Shown: positions 1 through 8,796, numbered from the stretch's first letter. The stretch is DNA of 64,000 bases from JBEKTW01 sp049515655 (GCA_049515655.1 JBEKTW010000006.1:98289-162288); one strand, 5' to 3'. Notes: generated from the letters alone by a model not told the origin. Made by a program: numbers and translations.

Positions 1-2
1 TC

Positions 3-881
3 TCGGAAGCTGACGAAATTCTCGGATTCCTTGTCCTCGGCAGCAAGAAATCCGGCGGGAGGTTTACCGTGGAGGATGTCGATTTGCTCACGACGGTGAG
101 TATCCAGGCGGGCGTGGCAATGAAAAGAATCGCGCTTCAGCAAGAATTGCTGCTAAAGCAGGAAGAGGCACGGCGGCTTGAAGAATTAAGCCAGTTGAAA
201 TCTTTCTTTGTGTCGAGTGTTTCGCATGACTTGAAGACCCCGTTGACGTCAATCAAAATGTTTGCCGAACTTCTCCGGTCCAACAAGAAACTTGTCGCTA
301 AAGGTGCCGGCGATTATCTGGAAATTATCGAAGGCGAGGCCGACCGCCTTACAAGGCTGATCAATAACGTTCTTGATTTTGCAAAAATGGAACGGGGTGT
401 AAAGGAATATCATTTTTCGGAGGTGGGGGTGAATGAAGTCGTCAGCACGGTCCTCCGGTCGATGGCGTACCAGTTCAAAATGGGCAAGTTCAAGGTGCAC
501 ATGCACATAAACAGCCGGGCGTACAGGATTCGCGCCGATGCCGATGCGCTCGCCGAAGCAGTTATCAATCTTCTGTCGAATGCGATGAAGTACTCGGGCG
601 AGAGAAAAGAACTCTCTGTGTCCACCTTCAGCGAGAAGGGATACGTCGGAGTGAGCGTGAAAGATTGCGGCATCGGTATTCCGGAAGATAAACTCGAGAA
701 CATCTTCAATCCTTTTTATCGTGTGGATGATAAACAAACGCAACGAGTCGGGGGAGTCGGGCTAGGATTATCGATCGTGAAGCACGTCATGGACGCTCAC
801 GGCGGCAAAATTCAAGTCAGCAGTTCACCGGGCGAGGGCAGTACGTTCACGTTGCTCTTTGTGCACGGAGCCTTGCAGTGA
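3..881 (+). CDS. Sensor histidine kinase with GAF domain (5' end outside window)
   Basis: The reading frame is open from the window edge, so the gene starts upstream. The first residues (LGFLVLGSKKSGGRFTVEDV) read as the end of a GAF domain, so the GTG at 69 is internal rather than a start. A short coiled-coil linker follows, then the HisKA H-box (SVSHDLKTPL; phospho-acceptor His near residue 53 counted from position 69), an N-box (NLLSNAMKYS), a G1 box (DCGIGIPEDKL) and a G2 box (GGVGLGLSIVKHV). All catalytic motifs are intact. No membrane segment is visible in this part. The stop overlaps the GTG start of the following REC-phosphatase by 4 nt, so the two are translationally coupled and that regulator, or the OmpR-type one after it, is the likely phosphotransfer partner. 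The signal sensed cannot be told. Confidence 0.93.
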   Translation, partial: SEADEILGFLVLGSKKSGGRFTVEDVDLLTTVSIQAGVAMKRIALQQELLLKQEEARRLEELSQLKSFFVSSVSHDLKTPLTSIKMFAELLRSNKKLVAKGAGDYLEIIEGEADRLTRLINNVLDFAKMERGVKEYHFSEVGVNEVVSTVLRSMAYQFKMGKFKVHMHINSRAYRIRADADALAEAVINLLSNAMKYSGERKELSVSTFSEKGYVGVSVKDCGIGIPEDKLENIFNPFYRVDDKQTQRVGGVGLGLSIVKHVMDAHGGKIQVSSSPGEGSTFTLLFVHGALQ

Positions 882-2002
882 AGCGTATCTTGGTTATTGA
901 AGATGATCCTGCCATTCTGAAGGGTCTTGTCACAACGTTAGAAACATCACATTACAAAGTTGTCGCTGCCAGCGACGGTCTGAAAGGGTACAAATTGGGG
1001 ATGGGTAAAGACATTGACCTCATCCTTCTCGACTTGATGTTGCCGGGGAAGACCGGCGAGGATATCTGTCGCGATTTGAGAGCGCAAGGCATCAAAATTC
1101 CGATCATGATGCTCACAAGCAAGTCAGGTGAAGCGGATAAAGTTGGCGGCTTTAACCTTGGGGCCGACGATTACATCACGAAGCCGTTCAGCACATCGGA
1201 GTTACTCGCAAGGATTGAGGTTCGGTTGCGACAGCGAGATGAGTATCGTCAACTCGCCGAGCACGCATCGAAGCTTTCCCATGATCTGGAATTAGCTCGC
1301 CGGGTTCAGGAAAACCTTTTCCCCCAGGTGTTGCCAGTCGTTGATGGCTGGGAATTTAGTGCATTCTGCCGCCCCGCATCGACCGTTGGTGGAGATTATT
1401 ATGATCTATTTATGGCTGCCCCTGAGAAGATCATCTTCGCTCTCGGTGATGTGTCGGGGAAAGGACTTGGGCCAGCCCTGCTTATGGCAAGTGTGCACTC
1501 GGCCTTGCGAAACCGCGCCAATGACTTTCTTGCCGATCCCATAGGATTTATAGCAGGACTGAACAGCTATCTTGTTTCTTCAAGTTCTCCTGAGACGTTT
1601 CTCACCCTTTTTTCGGGGTATTTGGATTTGAAGACCGGCTCGATGCGTTATGTCAACAGTGGACATCTCCAGCCTGTCATGATGCGTGAGGGGAAGAAGC
1701 ACACCAGGCTCTCTGATATGGGAAGCACTGTATTGGGCATATTCGAAAAACTTTCCATCGCTTGTCACGACCTTGATATCGATAAAGGGGACGTGCTCAT
1801 GCTCTATAGCGATGGCGTTACCGAAGCAAGGAATAAAAGCGGGGAACTGTTCGGCGAATCCCGTTTAACCGAATTGTTAAGCGGTGCATCGCATCGGAAC
1901 GCTTCCCGGGTTATCGATTCAATTATCAAAAGTGTCGATGAGTTCGCAGGTCACTGCGTACAAGCGGATGATATCTCGTTACTCGTAATTCGCCGATTGT
2001 AA
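878..2002 (+). CDS. Response regulator with SpoIIE/RsbU-type PP2C phosphatase output
   Basis: This 374-residue protein begins with GTG inside the kinase stop region. Residues 1-120 form a CheY-like receiver with acidic pair D9/D10, phospho-acceptor D52 (LILLDLMLPG) and the conserved Lys of TKPF. A short helical linker leads to a PP2C/SpoIIE serine phosphatase domain with its metal-binding motifs intact (VGGDYYD, LGDVSGKG, YSDGVTEA, ADDISLLV). Such enzymes dephosphorylate anti-anti-sigma (STAS) proteins in partner-switching control of sigma factors, or other phosphoserine targets. Phosphorylation by the upstream kinase would be expected to switch the phosphatase. The receiver is closely similar to that of the next gene, pointing to a tandem duplication. 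The target protein is not identifiable; a STAS gene lies far away at 60286-60627. Confidence 0.94.
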   Translation: MKRILVIEDDPAILKGLVTTLETSHYKVVAASDGLKGYKLGMGKDIDLILLDLMLPGKTGEDICRDLRAQGIKIPIMMLTSKSGEADKVGGFNLGADDYITKPFSTSELLARIEVRLRQRDEYRQLAEHASKLSHDLELARRVQENLFPQVLPVVDGWEFSAFCRPASTVGGDYYDLFMAAPEKIIFALGDVSGKGLGPALLMASVHSALRNRANDFLADPIGFIAGLNSYLVSSSSPETFLTLFSGYLDLKTGSMRYVNSGHLQPVMMREGKKHTRLSDMGSTVLGIFEKLSIACHDLDIDKGDVLMLYSDGVTEARNKSGELFGESRLTELLSGASHRNASRVIDSIIKSVDEFAGHCVQADDISLLVIRRL

Positions 2003-2021
2003 AGTCACAATTGGAGGAAGC

Positions 2022-2702
2022 ATGAAACGCATCTTAGTCATTGAAGACGACCCGGCCATCCTGGCGGGACTCGTAGCCAGTCTGGAAGAAGGACATTATG
2101 AGGCCATCACAGCGTCCGACGGCGAGAAAGGTTACCAGATGGGAAAGCGGGAGAATGTCGACCTGATTCTTCTGGACCTCATGCTCCCGAACAAGAACGG
2201 ACAGGATATCTGCAAAGACTTGCGGAAGGACGGCGTGAACACGCCGATTCTCATGCTCACGAGCAAGAGGGAGGAAATGGACAAGGTGCTCGGCCTGGAG
2301 CTCGGCGCCGATGATTACGTAACGAAGCCGTTCAGTGTCCGCGAGCTGCATGCCCGGATCAAAGCTCTCCTCCGGCGCAAAGGAGAATTAAAGAAAGAGA
2401 TTGACGAGTATTCATTTGGCAATGTGCATATCGATTTCAAGAAGCAGGAGGCGACGAAGGGGAAAAAGGCGCTGAAGCTCTCGGCGAAAGAATTCGAAAT
2501 CCTGAAATACTTCGTTCAACATGAAAGCGACGTCGTCACCCGCGAAATGCTGCTCGACGACGTCTGGGGATATGAGAATTTCCCGACAACCCGCACTGTG
2601 GACAATTATATCCTCTCGATAAGAAAGAAAATTGAGGCCAACCCTTCCAGTCCCGAGCATCTGCTCACGGTGCACACGGCGGGGTATAAATTCGTGAAGT
2701 GA
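2022..2702 (+). CDS. OmpR/PhoB-family DNA-binding response regulator
   Basis: This 226-residue protein has a receiver domain (residues 1-118; D9/D10, phospho-acceptor D52, Lys of TKPF) and a C-terminal winged-helix domain (about residues 130-225, with the typical LSAKEFEILKYF, REMLLDDVWGY and TVDNYILSIRKKIE segments). A GGAGG ribosome-binding site lies just before the ATG. It follows the REC-phosphatase by 19 nt and its first 60 residues are nearly the same, so one kinase may feed two outputs, transcription and phosphatase. Regulators of this family bind tandem direct repeats with about 11-bp spacing, the geometry of the boxes found at 15.5, 16.0, 22.0 and 24.9 kb. Nothing in the sequence ties this particular regulator to those boxes. 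Confidence 0.95.
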   Translation: MKRILVIEDDPAILAGLVASLEEGHYEAITASDGEKGYQMGKRENVDLILLDLMLPNKNGQDICKDLRKDGVNTPILMLTSKREEMDKVLGLELGADDYVTKPFSVRELHARIKALLRRKGELKKEIDEYSFGNVHIDFKKQEATKGKKALKLSAKEFEILKYFVQHESDVVTREMLLDDVWGYENFPTTRTVDNYILSIRKKIEANPSSPEHLLTVHTAGYKFVK

Positions 2703-3106
2703 ATGAACCGACCCGCAGGGGTTTCTTTCAGGGAGATCCATGAGATATTCGTCGTGGGGGGACGGCACATAGACTACAGGAAGATCGCTTTTTCCATTTC
2801 GCTAGTTCCTTTCGGTGGACTATGCAAAGTGAGGAACGGGTCCAGAAGATCGTTCCTAGAGAATCTCGGCAGAGGTTTGACACTCACTCGTCAATTCTTT
2901 ACCTTACTACCATCAACCGTAACGCCCCAGAGGGACGGGCATTAGAGTTTTTTTACAGTTGAAAACTCATTGCGCGACAGGGCTGCGGGTTTTGTCTTAG
3001 GAAGGTAATAGGTCCATTTCATAAGAGGTGAGGGTTTCAAATGTTCAATACAATTCTGCTTGAGTTCTCTACCGCCTATCTCATAGGTCGTTAAGGAGGG
3101 CGATGT
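2703..3106. other. Intergenic region, about 400 bp
   Basis: No convincing gene is seen. An 80-codon open frame starts directly after the stop of the regulator, but it is rich in Arg, Gly and Ser, lacks a ribosome-binding site and resembles no family. A clear AAGGAGGG ribosome-binding site sits at about 3093-3100 and serves the next gene. The promoter of that gene presumably lies here, but no hexamer pair could be picked with confidence. Confidence 0.5.
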
Positions 3107-4414
3107 ATGGCAGCGAGCGGTGAAAACCTCCTCCCCCAGGTTGCCCGGCTTGAGGAAGAGAATCAGCGGTTGCGCAAAGCCGTTGACGAGCTTTCGATTC
3201 TCAACGAGCTTGCCCGGGTTATCAGTTCGACGATGAATCTTGACGCGGTCATTGAAAACATCGTCAAGCGTTCGATGCGCGCCGTGCATGCGGGGCAAGG
3301 AGTCATCACGCTGGTAGACCCGCAGTCGAGCGACTCCATGAAAACCCTTGTTCGCGCGATGGGTGATTCGCGCGAACAGCAATCCTTCCATTTGAATCAA
3401 AGTTTGTTGGGATGGATGCATCTCAACAAGAAACCCATCCTTATTAACGATCCGAAAGACGATGAGCGCTTTCGAGGCGTGAAATGGGAAGAATCGATTT
3501 ATTCGCTGCTTTCCGTTCCGATGATGACCAAGGGTGCCCTGATCGGATTGTTGACGGTCTACAACAAGAAGGATGGAAAGAACTTCACGGATGATGATCA
3601 GAGACTGCTCGCGATTATCGCAGGGCAGTCCGCGCAGGTCGTGGAGAATGCGCGTCTCTATGAAGAAGAAAAGGCGCTGCATCAAATGGAGGAGGAAATT
3701 CGGCTTGCGTCAAGAATTCAAACGGAGCTCCTTCCGAAAAAACCTCCGGCCATCAAAGGTTATGATATCGCCGGGAACAGTCTGCCGGCAAAAGTCGTGG
3801 GAGGAGACTACTACGATTTCATACCGATTGATGACCATCGCTGGGCAATTTGCCTTGGTGATGTTTCGGGTAAAGGATTGCCCGCCTCGTTGCTGATGGC
3901 AAACCTTCAGGCCACCCTTCGCGGCCAGACGCTTTTGGACGTTGCCCCCAAGGAATGTCTTCGCCGTTCGAATACACTTTTATTCCGCAGCACTACGAGC
4001 GACAAGTTTGCGACGCTCTTTTACGGCATCCTCGACGTCAGCCGACACACGCTGTGTTTTTCCAATGCCGGGCACGACAATCCGTTTCTGTTGACGCAGG
4101 GCGAGGAGCCGCTTCGGCTGAAAACTGGCGGAACGGTTCTTTCTATTTTTGAAAGTTATCCATACGAAGAGGAAGTGATCTCTTTGCGGCCGGAGGATCT
4201 TCTTCTTGTTTATTCTGACGGTGTGACGGAGGCGATGAATTCGACCCTCGATCAATTCGGTGAAGCGCGCCTGAAAGATCTGCTCATCGAGAACAGGGAT
4301 GCTTCTGCGAATGAGCTGGTTGAAAAAATCATTGCTGCTGTGAAGCAGCATGCGGGTAGTTTCCCCCAGTCGGATGATATCACGCTTGTTGTCCTCAAGA
4401 GAACGGTCGAGTAG
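3107..4414 (+). CDS. GAF domain SpoIIE/RsbU-type serine phosphatase
   Basis: This 435-residue cytoplasmic protein has a short N-terminal coiled coil (LEEENQRLRKAVDELS), a GAF sensory domain (about residues 35-185) and a PP2C/SpoIIE phosphatase domain (about 225-433). All metal-binding motifs are intact (VGGDYYDF, LGDVSGKGLPASLLMA, YSDGVTEAMN, SDDITLVVL). The start is set by a strong AAGGAGGG element. Family members dephosphorylate STAS-domain antagonists in response to a ligand bound by GAF. It is the second of three such phosphatases in the window (878-2002 and 7393-8796 are the others), each with a different sensor module. Its ligand and its target protein are unknown. Confidence 0.93.
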   Translation: MAASGENLLPQVARLEEENQRLRKAVDELSILNELARVISSTMNLDAVIENIVKRSMRAVHAGQGVITLVDPQSSDSMKTLVRAMGDSREQQSFHLNQSLLGWMHLNKKPILINDPKDDERFRGVKWEESIYSLLSVPMMTKGALIGLLTVYNKKDGKNFTDDDQRLLAIIAGQSAQVVENARLYEEEKALHQMEEEIRLASRIQTELLPKKPPAIKGYDIAGNSLPAKVVGGDYYDFIPIDDHRWAICLGDVSGKGLPASLLMANLQATLRGQTLLDVAPKECLRRSNTLLFRSTTSDKFATLFYGILDVSRHTLCFSNAGHDNPFLLTQGEEPLRLKTGGTVLSIFESYPYEEEVISLRPEDLLLVYSDGVTEAMNSTLDQFGEARLKDLLIENRDASANELVEKIIAAVKQHAGSFPQSDDITLVVLKRTVE

Positions 4415-4582
4415 GAACCATGCGCGTACAGAGGAGCTCTCGTTTTCCCGATTCACGGGGTTTAGCCGCAATTGAGAATGGAGTTGATTTGTAAAGAGTA
4501 ATTGGGATGGAGAACAATGCGGAGGCGGCAACAACTACGGTTAAAGGAATATGATTTACCCCGTGAGATAACAGGTTAACAA

Positions 4583-4846
4583 ATGGCACAGTACTACTAC
4601 GTGTACGCGCTTCGGTCGTTGGCCGACGGGAATTTCTATGTTGGCTTCACCACTGACTTACGAGCAAGATTGGAAGAGCACTTCTCAGGTCGGGTGCTCT
4701 CTACCAAAAATCGACTCCCCCTTCAACTTGTTTATTGGGAGGGATGCCTTAATCGTAGCGATGCCACGAGACGTGAGAAATACTTGAAGAGTTCCTGGGG
4801 AAAGAGATATATCAAGAACCGACTCAAGGCTTATCTCACGGGGTAA
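4583..4846 (+). CDS. GIY-YIG family endonuclease-like protein (UPF0213 type)
   Basis: This 87-residue protein is a single GIY-YIG domain. The two tyrosine-containing strands read YYVYAL and NFYVGFTT, followed by the Arg-bearing helix DLRARLEEHFSG and the later conserved RREKYLKS segment. It has the length and layout of the small stand-alone UPF0213/YhbQ-like proteins, which are widespread and of uncertain role (DNA repair or a mobile-element remnant). The strand motif is VYA/YVG rather than a strict GIY/YIG, which is common in this subgroup. Its stop overlaps the first fragment of the degenerate RAYT transposase. Confidence 0.85.
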   Translation: MAQYYYVYALRSLADGNFYVGFTTDLRARLEEHFSGRVLSTKNRLPLQLVYWEGCLNRSDATRREKYLKSSWGKRYIKNRLKAYLTG

Positions 4847-5141
4847 ATTTCGTCACGGTGTGTACGAAAGACCGGGTTGAATTGTTCGGAGAGATCATGG
4901 ATGGGGAAATGACGATGCCGTAGGGTCGAGGCATGCCTCGACCCTACGGGGGCGATCGAATGTGTTAGGTGACATTATTGGATCATTTAAATCGGCTGTG
5001 ACAAAATGCATCAATGAAATCCGGAAAACACCGGGTGCACCGGTCTGGCAATCACGATTCTATGATCACGTCATCCGCAACGAAAGATCCCTGAATAGAA
5101 TCCACGAATATATCAGAATCAATCCCGAATGCGGGATGTAG
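4843..5141 (+). pseudogene. Degenerate REP-associated tyrosine transposase (RAYT, Y1/IS200-like)
   Basis: Two pieces of a transposase_17-type protein can be read in different frames. Piece one (4843-4920) gives NFVTVCTKDRVELFGEI, the first strand region of the family, and runs into a stop formed by the palindrome. Piece two (4962-5141) gives GDIIGSFKSAVTKCINEIR, then WQSRFYDHVIRNERSLNRIH, then EYIRINP, the classic C-terminal half with the catalytic Tyr region. The central part with the HUH metal-binding histidines is missing, and a 32-bp palindrome sits exactly in the gap. The gene is therefore dead: shortened, frameshifted and interrupted. RAYT proteins mobilise REP palindromes, so finding a palindrome inside the remnant is meaningful. 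Confidence 0.88.
4918..4949. repeat. Perfect 32-bp palindrome, REP-like
   Basis: Two 16-base arms (CCGTAGGGTCGAGGCA and its exact complement) meet with no loop around a central GCATGC. It lies inside the RAYT transposase remnant and supplies the TAG that ends its first fragment. Its size and its link to a RAYT gene fit a REP-type element. I saw no second copy in this window. Confidence 0.85.
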
Positions 5142-5193
5142 GATAAGAACAATCCGATTGGCGGAGCATCCTCCGGACATATCGCAGCGAACA

Positions 5194-5982
5194 CTACAAC
5201 GTCCCCCACCAATCCGCGAATGTGTGATAGATCGCGGGCGCGACGAAGTTTTCCGACCTCATCATCACAAATCCCATACTCAAGCTGAGTGGAATGAGGG
5301 TGACGCAGCTGATAACCGCGTCGGTCGGGGACATCCCCATTACACCGATGCGCTGGAAGAAGTGGCCAAATGCGTGGATCAGGGAGGAGAGGACCCATCC
5401 CTGCCAGAGACCCAGCCATGCGATCATCCTTGTCTGGAGATATCCACGAAACATGAACTCTTCCGCGAAACCGACGGTCGAGAAGAGAAGCAATGCCCAG
5501 ATGTGGCTAATGCTGAGCGAGGAAAGCACGCCGGAGGCGGAGCCGGACAAGAGGAAGAGGGTCAGCATTCCGGCCGCGGCGAGGATCAACCCCAGCACGA
5601 CTGCTTTCGACAGATTGCGCCGGCTCACTCCCATGCTCTCCCATGATTCCTTCCGCATCTTTTTGATGATCAGAACCGGCAGGATCATGAGGAAGCAGAA
5701 TATCCCCTGGTTGACAACAGAGCGTACGTCGTAGATGCGCGGTGCGGTCTGCGGACTTCCCGGGGACTGTTGCGAAGCGATCATGAGGAGCATGCCCACC
5801 GATGCGATGATCGCCATACTCGCGAAGATGCCCGCCAGTGCAACGAGAGCTGATTTTTTGGGATTGTCGAACGAACATCCTCTGAGTTCAAATCGCAGCA
5901 TCCTGCTCAGGAGGAATACGAGCAGGATGACGACGACGTACTCTCCGCTCTGGATGGCAATTTCATGGATCATCCCTGACAT
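5194..5982 (-). CDS. CPBP-family intramembrane metalloprotease
   Basis: This membrane protein of about 262 residues has at least six hydrophobic segments. The C-terminal half holds the CPBP (CAAX protease and bacteriocin-processing) signature: EEFMFRG (EExxxR), then LIHAFGHFF (FxxxH-type His) and HTFADWW (HxxxD). These residues form the active site of Rce1-like glutamate proteases. The start chosen (MSGMIHEIAI) lies 2 nt after the stop of the upstream iron-protein gene; a longer frame exists but its extra N-terminus is only the antisense of that gene. Tight spacing suggests co-transcription with the MbfA-like gene. The substrate is unknown; bacterial members act in self-immunity or membrane-protein processing. 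Confidence 0.87.
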   Translation of the reverse strand: MSGMIHEIAIQSGEYVVVILLVFLLSRMLRFELRGCSFDNPKKSALVALAGIFASMAIIASVGMLLMIASQQSPGSPQTAPRIYDVRSVVNQGIFCFLMILPVLIIKKMRKESWESMGVSRRNLSKAVVLGLILAAAGMLTLFLLSGSASGVLSSLSISHIWALLLFSTVGFAEEFMFRGYLQTRMIAWLGLWQGWVLSSLIHAFGHFFQRIGVMGMSPTDAVISCVTLIPLSLSMGFVMMRSENFVAPAIYHTFADWWGTL

Positions 5983-5984
5983 GA

Positions 5985-7142
5985 CTAGCCAATGGCGGGC
6001 GAGATGAGTAATCCGATAGCGTAGGTGACGGCAGCTTCGCCAATACCGATAAGCGTCATCTCCACACCGCTTTTCACCCACGACCGGCCCGTGACCACCA
6101 CCTTCGAAGCGCCGACAACGAAGTGGGCCGCGGTACTTACGATGAACGAGATTGCCAGGGCCGTCATTCCTGTGCTGAACATGAACGGAATCACAGGCAC
6201 GACCGCTCCGATTGCGGTGCTGATTGTTGCACTGAAGGCCGACCGCCATTCATTCGGGAACGTTTGCTCCGACAGCCCGAGTTCTTCATGGGCGAGGGTT
6301 TTCAGCATCTGATCCGGATGTTCGGCCATGCGTCCGACCATCGTCTTGGCTTCCTCTTCGGTGAAACCCTTCAACTGATAGAAGAGCTGCAGTTCCTCGC
6401 GTTCCTCTTCGGGATTCTCCTCGATCTCACGTTTCTCGCGCCCGAGTTCGGCCTCGTACACCTCGCGTTCCGATTTCATCGCGAGGTATGCACCGCTTCC
6501 CATGGAGAGGGCGGAGGCAATAGCCGTCGCAAGGCCGCTGAGGAGGACGAACTGACCGTTCGCGTGCGTCGCGCCCGCCACTCCGCTGACAACCCCGAAT
6601 GCGGCGCCGAGCCCGTCATTTACCCCATAAATTGCCTGCCCGATCCAGCCGCCCGCCCGCACGTGCCACTTCTCGCGGCCGAGAATAATCTCCAGCCTGC
6701 TTTGAGGTTGGTGCGCAGCTCGTCCCTCAAATTCCTCGAGCACGCGGTTATGCGCTCGCTCGTCTCGCTGCGCTTCCGTCAATGATAGTCGGTCAGACTC
6801 ATTCTGCGCGTTTGTAAGAAGGACATCATAGAGTTTATCGGCTTCGCTCTCACCGGCTTCCAGCATTTTGGCGGCAACGTTGGTATCGCTCCGCAAGAGA
6901 ACCCAGCGACGAACTCGTTCAATGAACGTCTCGGAGAATGTCCCGGGTCCCGCGCCAAGCTCCTTGAGTCGTTTTGCCCATCGCTCGGCATGCTGTTCCT
7001 CCGCTTCCGCCATGCGCTCGAGAATTTTGCGTTTCTCGGGGTTCACCTCGCGTTCCGCGAGTGCGTGGTAATTCCTCGCGCTGAGCATTTCATCCCGCCA
7101 AGCCTGAAGGAGACCGCCGATGAACTGTTTTTGATTACTCAT
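5985..7142 (-). CDS. MbfA-like membrane ferritin: ferritin-like domain fused to VIT1/CCC1 transporter
   Basis: This protein of about 385 residues has an N-terminal rubrerythrin/ferritin-like four-helix domain (residues 1-150) with two ExxH-type iron-binding sites (EEQHAERW and DERAHNRV). A VIT1/CCC1 domain follows, opening with WIGQAIYGVNDGLGAAFGVVSG, the iron/manganese transporter signature, and ending in three to four membrane helices. This is the layout of MbfA, an iron exporter in Bradyrhizobium and Agrobacterium. A charged stretch between VIT1 helices (REVYEAELGREKREIEENPEEERE) matches the cytoplasmic metal-binding domain of the family. The start at 7142 is chosen because the ferritin helix begins there; an in-frame ATG at 7181 is an alternative. 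The likely role is iron detoxification. No Fur box was recognised upstream. Confidence 0.9.
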   Translation of the reverse strand: MSNQKQFIGGLLQAWRDEMLSARNYHALAEREVNPEKRKILERMAEAEEQHAERWAKRLKELGAGPGTFSETFIERVRRWVLLRSDTNVAAKMLEAGESEADKLYDVLLTNAQNESDRLSLTEAQRDERAHNRVLEEFEGRAAHQPQSRLEIILGREKWHVRAGGWIGQAIYGVNDGLGAAFGVVSGVAGATHANGQFVLLSGLATAIASALSMGSGAYLAMKSEREVYEAELGREKREIEENPEEEREELQLFYQLKGFTEEEAKTMVGRMAEHPDQMLKTLAHEELGLSEQTFPNEWRSAFSATISTAIGAVVPVIPFMFSTGMTALAISFIVSTAAHFVVGASKVVVTGRSWVKSGVEMTLIGIGEAAVTYAIGLLISPAIG

Positions 7143-7392
7143 TGGAGCATTCTCTTTCTTTCTGTTGCCGCTCTTCGACATGGGCCTATCCCCGGCGTCC
7201 TTTGCGGTTATGATATCACCCCGGAAGGTGCGGGGACTGTGCCGGGGAGGCAAAACTTGGAACTGTTCTTTGTTAGAAAATCAAGTGAGTATACCAAATG
7301 GAAGGGGAAATAACAAATGTACGTGCTGCGGTAGAGCGGGGGATGGTCCTTCATCCGGTCTCCGCGGCCACATTCTCAATTGTCGTCTGAAA

Positions 7393-8796
7393 CTATGGCG
7401 ATGAGGACGAAGAAACCTTAGCCACGACGAGACCGGCATCGTCAGTCAATGCTCCGCTTTGCCCGTAAGTTCTGAGTTCATCCAGTAGCTGCCCGGCAAA
7501 CTGTCGAACGTCAAGATGGGCATGAGCTTGAACATATTCCCGGAGCCGTTCCTGTCCGTATTGTTCTCCCTGGGGATTTGTTTGTTCAAAGAGCCCGTCT
7601 GTGTACGCGATAAGCGTACTGCCGGGACAAAACTCTTCGCTCTGCTCGGTCAATCCGGGCAGTGAAGGATAGCAGCCGAGCGGTAATGTTCCTTTCGCCA
7701 ACGATCGAACTTCTCCGTTCGCATAGATCAAAGGTGGAGGATGTCCGGCATTGACGTAGGTCATGAGTCGATTGGAAGTATCGATCTCGGCGGCGAAAAA
7801 AGTAACGAAGATCTTCTTATCGGTGCTCTGGCAGAGCATCGTATTGAGCCGGAGCGCGAGATTCCGTATCCCGATTCTCATCGGGGCGAGGAGATGCGTC
7901 GATGCGCGGACCTCTGCCATGATAAGTGCCGCGGGCACTCCTTTCCCGGACACGTCCGCTACCACGATAAGAAGTACATCGTCACCCAGCTTGAGAACAT
8001 CACAGTAGTCACCGCCAACAAACTTTCCCTGCTGAACCGTCCCGTAGACGTCGAGCCCGGGAATCTCCGGGAAGGAGTGCGGCAGGAACCGGGTCTGGAC
8101 GTCCGAGGCGATTCCCAATTCCCATTCCATGAGCTCTTGCTGACCCCGAAGTTGGAGTTCATCACCCACGAGCTTCACGAAGAGGCTCCGGGAATATTTC
8201 GCGAGATGCGCCACGAGAGTTATGTATCCGCAGAGGATAAGGACTTTCGTCGCCTGGCCGACATATGTAATGTCCGTGCTGAATAACTCACGTTCATATC
8301 CGCCCCCGGTAATCGTGATAGATTTGGAATGTTGAAGGAAGAACATCATGCCCAGGTAGAGTGCGATTGCCAGCCCGCCGGCAACCCACGTGAGCGTCCG
8401 GTCGTATCGAAAAGCCGTCAAACCGATAAGCGGAAAGACAATGAGAAAGACGTAGTTCTTTAAGGCTACCGATGGAACCTCGATTCTCGTGTACATAAAC
8501 AGCAGAAGAAAAACCAACATGACGTCGAGACACGAGGTTACGTACTTCATTATAGGGCGGTAGCCTGCGCGACGAATAAGGAGAAAGACGATGAGGCCGT
8601 AACAGATGCCTGCGGCAAGGGCTCCGAAGTTCATCATGTTGGCCGCCACATTCACCGCCCCGGCATTCAGGAGTGCGACGATGCTCAGGATCAGGAGAAG
8701 GATCAGGCGAGCGGTGTTTGCTAACTGCTCTGCCCGTGCCTCTTCTTTCGTCAGGGCCTGGCTGACACGCTCTGCTATGCCGTCCATGGCGTTCAT
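7393..8796 (-). CDS. Membrane-anchored SpoIIE/RsbU-type serine phosphatase
   Basis: This 467-residue protein has about six predicted membrane helices (roughly residues 25-205), a helical linker and a C-terminal PP2C/SpoIIE domain (about 255-460). Metal motifs are present (VGGDYCDVL, VADVSGKGVPAALIMA, YTDGLFEQTN, TDDAGLVV). It is the last gene of the minus-strand lipid-type operon, 24 nt after the radical-SAM gene. A phosphatase of a regulatory class at the end of a biosynthetic operon may link membrane state to a partner-switching pathway, but this is inference. Two methionines (8796 and 8787) are possible starts, neither with a strong ribosome-binding site. Confidence 0.9.
   Translation of the reverse strand: MNAMDGIAERVSQALTKEEARAEQLANTARLILLLILSIVALLNAGAVNVAANMMNFGALAAGICYGLIVFLLIRRAGYRPIMKYVTSCLDVMLVFLLLFMYTRIEVPSVALKNYVFLIVFPLIGLTAFRYDRTLTWVAGGLAIALYLGMMFFLQHSKSITITGGGYERELFSTDITYVGQATKVLILCGYITLVAHLAKYSRSLFVKLVGDELQLRGQQELMEWELGIASDVQTRFLPHSFPEIPGLDVYGTVQQGKFVGGDYCDVLKLGDDVLLIVVADVSGKGVPAALIMAEVRASTHLLAPMRIGIRNLALRLNTMLCQSTDKKIFVTFFAAEIDTSNRLMTYVNAGHPPPLIYANGEVRSLAKGTLPLGCYPSLPGLTEQSEEFCPGSTLIAYTDGLFEQTNPQGEQYGQERLREYVQAHAHLDVRQFAGQLLDELRTYGQSGALTDDAGLVVAKVSSSSSP

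Noticed and set aside
2703..2945. 80-codon open frame after the OmpR-type regulator
   Set aside because: No ribosome-binding site, odd composition and no family features; it begins directly at the previous stop.
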